Assembly (NCBI GenBank): GCA_026929865.2
Contig: CM049404.1
Span: 6,509,501 to 6,573,500 of the forward strand
Source of the DNA: Hyperoplus lanceolatus
Taxonomy: Eukaryota; Chordata; Actinopteri; Uranoscopiformes; Ammodytidae
Reading direction: 5' to 3'
DNA length: 64,000 nucleotides
A program made the position numbers and the translations under genes. A model generated the notes under the pieces. The model searched no databases, was not told the origin of the DNA, and saw only the letters and a program-made list of their open reading frames with translations. Below, piece by piece: positions 58,394-64,000 of the stretch (position 1 is the stretch's first letter; every line of letters begins with the position of its first letter).

Positions 58394-59802
58394 CGCACGT
58401 CAATGAGACTGTATGATCTCCGGTGGCATCGAGTCGATGGAGGCATTCACTGATGATGTTGGCACGCTCTACACCAGTCATTCAGTCAATGAGGAAATAC
58501 GCAATAGGGATTTTCCAGGAGTCGTTGATGGCTACAACTTTGTTAGAGGTAATGAAGGAGAGCTAGCTCAAGTAGAATGAAACAGCAAGAATGGTGTATC
58601 GATAAGAATACAGGGAATGACGATGAGGAGAAGTACCTTCACTTTGTTGTGTTCCAGCCGTGTTTATTTCAAAACTTGGTATTGTCACCAGTATCTAAAA
58701 CAACAGTAAAATAAAAACGCCATTAGTCTCATCACATCATGCAAGAATAAAGAAATAACTACAGGCTAAATAACACTGTACATTTATATGGCAGGTCAAT
58801 ATTAATAACTCAAACAGAGCCGCATTCATAATATACAGAAAAAAAGTCACATACAGAATATTTCCACTCAGACAATAAACACACTCTACATGACTGCTCA
58901 TAAGAGCAGACATAAGGCAAAGCGGCTACACTGCACGTGAAGGACATCTCCCGTTCACATGGAACACTATCAATTAACTACCATAGCAATCTAAACAGTG
59001 CTGCTTTAAACTGAGGAAATTCCACATTAAACTAGCACATACAAATGCTTGATAACACTCACAATAAGGAAAACAAAGCAGCAGGCACTTACCTTATCAA
59101 GAACTTACCCCGAGTACTAAACACAGGAAAGAACGCAGAAATGTGGCTGTACCACATCCGGATGGTGTCGGGATGGGGCAGTACAATGTCAAAAACCTTA
59201 CGCACAAAATTATAAGCTTTGGTGGAATAGAAGTGCAGAGTCATCGCAAATGAAAGCAACTCCTCTGACACTTTCGATCTTTTACCTTCACCCTTCTGGA
59301 GAGCAAGGTCTTATGGACTCCATTGATCTCTGCCCAGCCACTAGAAATGAGAAGAAGTGATGACCTGAGTTAAGCAGGACACTTTTTACTTCAATTTCCT
59401 ACTATTCAGCTGCTCCAATCTAAGTTTTTTTTCTAATAGATCCCAGTTCTTCATCAGCCTGCCTTATGAAAGATACAGGAGATGTCTTCACTGCATAATA
59501 ATGGTCAGCACTGTTTGATGTTGTGGCAGCAGCTTCATCAACAACAGCTGCAACATCTAAAAAGACTTTGCAGTAATGGTGTTCTTGATTCTCATCACTT
59601 ACTGTACACTCGTACTTACCTTAGATGGTGTATAAGCTCCAGGGGTGCCGAAAAAGGTGGGGACCGCACCTGGCTTGAGTCTGCCATTGATGGTGAAGCA
59701 GACCTCTTTGAAAGGGCAGGTACCCACGTCTTGCAATTTATGTTTTACAACCACTGGCAGAGCCTTTGTTTTCTTCTGTCGGAGCAGGAGGCTGTGGAGC
59801 AA
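58394..59802 (-). pseudogene. N-terminal part of the THAP9/P-type transposase, broken
   Basis: Pieces upstream on the minus strand: a THAP zinc-finger C-terminal part, CPFKEVCFTINGRLKPGAVP (to a GTAAGT donor at 59619); an exon starting at about 59340 that yields SEELLSFAMTLHFYSTKAYN and LPHPDTIRMWYS (to donors near 59090); and a piece at about 58400-58560, KVVAINDSWKIPIAYFLID, then TGA, then MTGVERANIISECLHRL and SLTCDGPSCH. Defects: the TGA after LID, a frameshift in the ATATAT run near 58360, and no exon carrying the first catalytic Asp region. The N-terminal cysteines of the THAP finger are also missing from view. Confidence 0.75.
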
Positions 59803-59819
59803 TTAAATGTGTTACCTTT

Positions 59820-60040
59820 AAGGAAATATTCAATCTATCTATATACAATTATCTATACTATATTTATGATACTATATGATATTTACAATCCATACATACT
59901 GTATATACAACTTGATAAACGTTTTTGTTAATCATTTATGTGTTTATACATTATACTTTATATATTTATGCAATCCATATATACCTATCCATTTGTACAA
60001 ATTGATGTATATTAAGAAGATTCACATCACATACCTTAGA
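59820..60040. other. AT-rich spacer
   Basis: ATAC/TATA-rich low-complexity sequence. No gene. Confidence 0.5.
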
Positions 60041-60041
60041 T

Positions 60042-60170
60042 CAGCGGTTCCCAAACTTTTTTAGCCTCGCACCCCCATCTATGTCCCAACCGGGTTGACG
60101 CACCACCAATCCCCCACACCTTAAAAATAAAAATAAAATGCAACACACTTTTTTTATAGCCATATTAAAG
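60042..60170 (+). repeat. hAT-like terminus
   Basis: CAGCGGTTCCCAAACTTTTT followed by CCTCGCACCCCCATC, a pattern typical of vertebrate hAT (Charlie-like) ends. The partner end was not found. Confidence 0.5.
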
Positions 60171-60328
60171 GTGGCATGTTTAATCATGCTCAAATGACCA
60201 GAACACACTATATAATAAAATAATCACGATCACAACAATGCGGTCTGGCATTTGAAATAATCTGAGACACTGTAACACAGTTTCAATATAATGAAACAAA
60301 GTTATGCACAAGCTTCCACTTTTTAGAG

Positions 60329-61293
60329 CACGTGTCAAACTCTGACCCGCGACACGCTTTGATCTGGCCCGCAAATCAATTCGGCCGATTTGAATCAATT
60401 CTGAAAAAATAAAAAAATATTCTTCATGGAGCCTGTGCCATATCATACGCTCCCAACTGTTAGGAAATTTACGTGGCTTACAGTTAGGAATGTCTGCTGA
60501 AAGTTCCACAGCTCAGGATTTTAAGCCATGAATAGATGAACTTGCATCGAAGAAGAGCAGTCAGTTTTCTGAGGGCTGTAAATAGGCCAATCTATGTGGC
60601 TAAAAAGCATGCTAATATTGATGATTGATTGAGTCAAGTGTCTAAGGATTAATGCCAATATTATCTGGTTTCTAACTTTTGCTTTCAGTTACAATATAGC
60701 CAACTAGCTAACGTTAGCTAGCTGCTGATAGCCCACCCCTTTCGTTTCCAATGGTGGCTTGGCATTTCATTACCAATGTAAAGTGTCATAAATAGCTAAC
60801 ACTGGTGCTGCGTCATGATTGCTAAACAATCAAAACATGTGATATGTTTTGAATGTGCAGAAAGTTTTGGAAAATTCAGGATAATAAATATTGTGGCTCA
60901 ATCCAGAATGCCTGAGAGCCTTACTGCATGATAGTCCTTTATAATTGTTTCACCAGGAACCTGAATGTTGTCTTTTCCTTTACAAAAAATAAGACATTTC
61001 CACCATAAATTGATGCCGAAAAGGCACAGATCGGTGGATAAAAATCCACCAGAATGCAGGAAATTAAGTGTTTGACATTCAAAAATTTCGGGGGGGAGCA
61101 CCCCCAAACCCCCCACCTATAATTTGTCCCCCGAAAATGTTGAAGCGAAAACTAGCCATTGTACGCAGTTTATATACTTACTTAGATATGTTCTTTGTAT
61201 TTTTCGATTAAAAAGAAGGTATGTCAGTCTGGCCCTTAGTGTGATTATCATATCATAGAGTGGCCCTTTGTGAAAATGAGTTTGACACCCCTG
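60329..61293. mobile_element. hAT-like element with GTGTCAAACTC ends
   Basis: Left ACGTGTCAAACTCTGACC (60330) pairs with the right GAGTTTGACACCCCTG (61278-61293). Interior TCTGGCCCGC near the left end is characteristic of vertebrate hAT elements with CAGGGGTGTCAAACTC termini. About 965 bp and no transposase. The left terminus is eroded, and no clear 8-bp duplication is visible. Confidence 0.6.
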
Positions 61294-61653
61294 TTTTACA
61301 GCAAAGAGGATGGATGACAGGCTCAGGATCAGAGGCAGAAAGCAGATAAGTGAGCCACGTTGAACAAAAATTGCTGCAAGTTTAAATGACCGTGGAGCTA
61401 ACACAACCCCGTCATCTTAAAACAGGTTATGGAAATAAAATTAGAACGCCAGTAATTTGAATTAAATTGCGAGAATGAATGTAGAGGCCACAAACTAGGT
61501 GCGCACTGCACAGCTTCTATGCTTCATTTTAAAATTAAGTGCATTTTGAATAGCCTGCATTTATTTATTAATTAAATGACAGTTTTTGATTTTTAATTTT
61601 ACAAAGGAAATGTTTATTTACACATCTTTATTGTGTGGGGAAAAAACACTGTA
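61294..61653. other. Intergenic spacer
   Basis: AT-rich and empty of recognisable features. Confidence 0.45.
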
Positions 61654-62613
61654 CCGTATTGGTCCGAATATAATGCGAACCAGATTATAAAACAACCCGT
61701 CCGTTTTTCAAAACTCATATTTGGTAAAAAAAAAAATATTTGATGAGCAGATCTTGTTTTTATAAAGAAATCAATCAATTTTATTTATTTAAATAATAAA
61801 AAAATAAAAACGTATTGAATAAAACACTTTTCTTCATTGCAAATAAACAGTGGGATTGTGCAAATCAACCAAAATTTGATTTGTTCACCACAGACTATTC
61901 CTTACACGGACATTCCTCTGCCCCGCTGTGATCGCTCTCAGCTCTCATATGCTCTGGTTCAGTCGTTGTATAGCGGGTCATCCTTGTTGCTGTCAGCATT
62001 TGAGATGCAACATTTGTTTAATGCTCATAGTTAATCACATGGCCTAGTGCTGAAAAGAAAGCTATCAACGCTGTTGTCGAGGGGGAGGCATCTGCAATCT
62101 CCGTTAGTTTCAGTCTACAGGCAGCCGACAAAGTTACAATCACCACCATCGCATGGACAGCGTTTAAATAAAGCCTCTCGATGAAATCTGAACATTACAG
62201 CAGCAGTGCTGGTGCGTAAAGGACAGCGCAGTTGGCATCTCTCCTCAGCAGCATTGCCGCAGCTAAAAAGCCATAGTTAAAGTCGATCGCTGTGCCAATT
62301 CATGTCTGACACGTTGACTCGCAAAATAATGAGTCGAGGCTTTGAATTGGCTTTGGCGATTTCCCTTGTCTCTTTTTTTCTCTCCACACCATAGATAGTA
62401 TAATATAAGCTCCACACACATCGTTCTCTCTCCTAACGCCCCGGCGCACAGCCAGTGTTCCACTTGATAGAAAAATAAAATAAACACAAGTTGGACACAG
62501 GCGCTGAATGATCGCTCTGATATGGCAGTCTATGAGACCCCACATCTAAAGCGACACGACTTTTTATGACTTACTTCCAGGGGAAACCCCGTCTTATATT
62601 CGGACCAATACCG
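61654..62613. mobile_element. Unclassified inverted-repeat element
   Basis: The left CCGTATTGGTCCGAATATAA and right TTATATTCGGACCAATACCG match as inverted ends at 19 of 20 bases. Length is about 960 bp. No matching target duplication could be read with confidence. The interior has no transposase. It abuts an integrase-like fragment at 62614, whose frame runs into the right terminus. Confidence 0.65.
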
Positions 62614-62880
62614 ATTTTCGCAGGCACTCCGGGCATCCATCCAATCGGCAATGGATGTGATGAAGTAGTCTGCTATTACTTTGGGATCGTAATTCCTTTT
62701 GTAGGCTTCCATCCATTATACATAACGACTAAAACCATCAATGGAGCTATTGATGCGAATGCAGTATGGCTTCAGCTCATCAAACAAGTCCACATGCCAC
62801 AGCGCGTTGGGGTCTTTGTTGCGGTAATGCCACGAAGGCAACAATATGCTAATTTGGATGGGATTTGTGCATTCAACGTA
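62614..62880 (-). pseudogene. Integrase (rve/DDE) fragment
   Basis: The minus strand reads DPNALWHVDLFDELKPYCIR, then INSSIDGFSRYV, a TAA, and WMEAYKRNYDPKVIADYFIT. WHVD supplies the first catalytic Asp and DGFSRY the following strand of a retroviral-type integrase fold, in the form seen in an animal DNA-transposon integrase family (Ginger/IS3EU-like; which one I cannot decide). The frame ends at the inverted-repeat terminus (62613), so the rest of the gene was cut off by the element. Confidence 0.65.
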
Positions 62881-63021
62881 TTGTACTGCAATTGACTTAC
62901 ATAGTTAACCATGGTAATCTGAGAATGTTTATAATTTAATCTTTTTTTTAAAAGGGGAAACTAAATTGTATTGATGTTTTGTAATTGTAGACATTGAGCG
63001 TCTGGATTTTATCCATAGAAC

Positions 63022-63228
63022 ATGCAAGTCAGATTTTGCTATGGGAGAGTGAAAGAGAAAAGGGCAGAGTTGGCTCTTCCACCAGAGGAAAGTGAGGATG
63101 AGCTAGTGGACAGTGATGAGGAAAATAAGATGGAGGTGAATCTGGATGAAACCAGTTCAGCGTCAGGCTCAGACTCCGGCACAGATAGAGAAGCAGAGCC
63201 AGAGGAAACAGGTAGAGGTATAAGATAG
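63022..63228 (+). CDS. Short acidic reading frame of unknown nature
   Basis: 68 codons start MQVRFCYGRVKEKRAELALP and continue as an acidic, Ser-rich tail (PPEESEDELVDSDEENK and following). Composition resembles the acidic N-terminal linker of piggyBac-type or other transposases, but no domain is visible and the frame ends in TAG 63226-63228 before any core. It could also be a passenger exon. No ribosome or splice signal decides the start. Confidence 0.3.
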   Translation: MQVRFCYGRVKEKRAELALPPEESEDELVDSDEENKMEVNLDETSSASGSDSGTDREAEPEETGRGIR

Positions 63229-63245
63229 TTCAATCCTAAGATTAG

Positions 63246-63730
63246 TTACAGTTTTTTACGATCGCGCAAACACTAAAATCAAAAGTATTACACAATTATC
63301 AAAACCTTAAACTCAAGAAGCAAACCATTGGAAAAATGTGCACCATTATAAGCACTCACACTTTTTGCAAAACAATACACATAGTGATTTGCAAAGCACT
63401 AAACACACTTAAATACATTAGACACAGAAGTAACTCATTATGTCACTTCCTTGCAATTCCGAAGCACTGACCGTCAAATTAACAAACACATCAGCAAGTC
63501 AGTAAACACAGCCATCAAGTGCACAAACACATGATTAGTTACAGTTTTTCACAATTGCCTAAACACATTTCCTGATAGACTACCTCACTTTCTCAAAACC
63601 CTAAAGACAAATTTCAAAACTCAAACACAAAATCCTTCACTTCTCTTGCTAAAGCACACTTTATCCTCAAAACAGTGTTAACTCTTCACTAAATGGAGTT
63701 TTCTTTTCAAATGACAAACACATACATCAT
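63246..63730. repeat. TACAGTTTTTNACNATNGC-type transposon termini in direct order
   Basis: TTACAGTTTTTTACGATCGC (63246) and TTACAGTTTTTCACAATTGC (63539) are two direct copies. Each is followed by A/C-rich AACACA-type sequence seen in common fish Tc1/mariner-like non-autonomous elements. No full inverted pair lies in the window; the partner end may be beyond 64000. Confidence 0.5.
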
Positions 63731-64000
63731 ATGAGTATATTAGCACTCATGCAAAACACTATATGAATGTTTTACAGTGTCAGTAGAATTATGCATTTGG
63801 ATGTAAAATGACATATACCCAAAAATAGAAAACACAATACTTTACAGTAACACCAAATACTTTGTTTGTAACCAAAATATGCACAGCAAACAGGGTGAAA
63901 ACCAGATGAAATTAGAGAGAACAGAAAATACTGTAAGCAATAAACAAAACAACTAGGCTGCATCCTGCCTTCGGTCCTTGTCTGGCCAAACGGAGTGTAA
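63731..64000. other. Window end, nothing recognised
   Basis: AT-rich sequence, no gene or complete repeat. Confidence 0.45.

Overview
This is vertebrate nuclear DNA, almost certainly from a teleost fish. It is AT-rich and intron-bearing, full of (CA)n runs and fish-style repeats: tRNA-derived SINEs, L2, RTE and other LINE reverse transcriptases, and many classes of cut-and-paste transposon. There is no bacterial gene organisation. I find one convincing host gene, a Pim-family serine/threonine kinase (best match pim1) on the + strand at about 8.4-12.3 kb. It has a TATA box, an ATG-free 5' leader, five coding exons (333 aa), a long AU-rich 3' UTR and a poly(A) signal.

Layout. 0-7 kb is repeats: a 1.2-kb TA-flanked transposon carrying a short acidic reading frame, then two Harbinger-type elements inserted back to back. 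7-8.4 kb is the pim1 upstream region, followed by the gene to 12.33 kb. 12.4-22 kb is intergenic with small inverted-repeat elements, including the first of two near-identical 603-bp TTAA elements. 22.3-24.8 kb is a decayed LINE. 25-29 kb holds microsatellites and a SINE. 29.6-34.5 kb is a nested block: a hAT-type element containing an L2 LINE (+) and a second L2 fragment (-). 37.4-39.0 kb is a Tc1 element rearranged into a fold-back palindrome. 39.6-40.5 kb is a hAT element with a perfect 8-bp target duplication. 41.7-44.2 kb is a broken Harbinger transposase plus an unidentified coding-like stretch. 46.4-49.3 kb (-) is a spliced Ginger/GIN1-like integrase pseudogene with the second copy of the TA-flanked element in one intron. 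50-55.3 kb holds a SINE, an RTE LINE fragment, an internally deleted Tc1/mariner element, the second 603-bp TTAA element, a Mutator-like element with 9-bp duplications, and a double palindrome. 56-59.8 kb (-) holds an SGNH-hydrolase-like fragment and a THAP9/P-element transposase with a 493-codon open frame. 60-64 kb is hAT ends, an unclassified inverted-repeat element beside an integrase fragment, and an acidic reading frame of unknown nature.

The window is thus one dosage-sensitive signalling kinase in a transposon-dense neighbourhood. Nothing suggests the transposon genes work with pim1. I did not find a clearly new multigene system. The strongest leads are the fold-back Tc1 element, the near-identical TTAA elements carrying CRE-like motifs, the spliced Ginger and THAP9-like transposase relics, and an unidentified coding-like segment next to an exact 58-bp duplication in the Harbinger gene. 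All family calls rest on motif recognition by eye. No database search was run.
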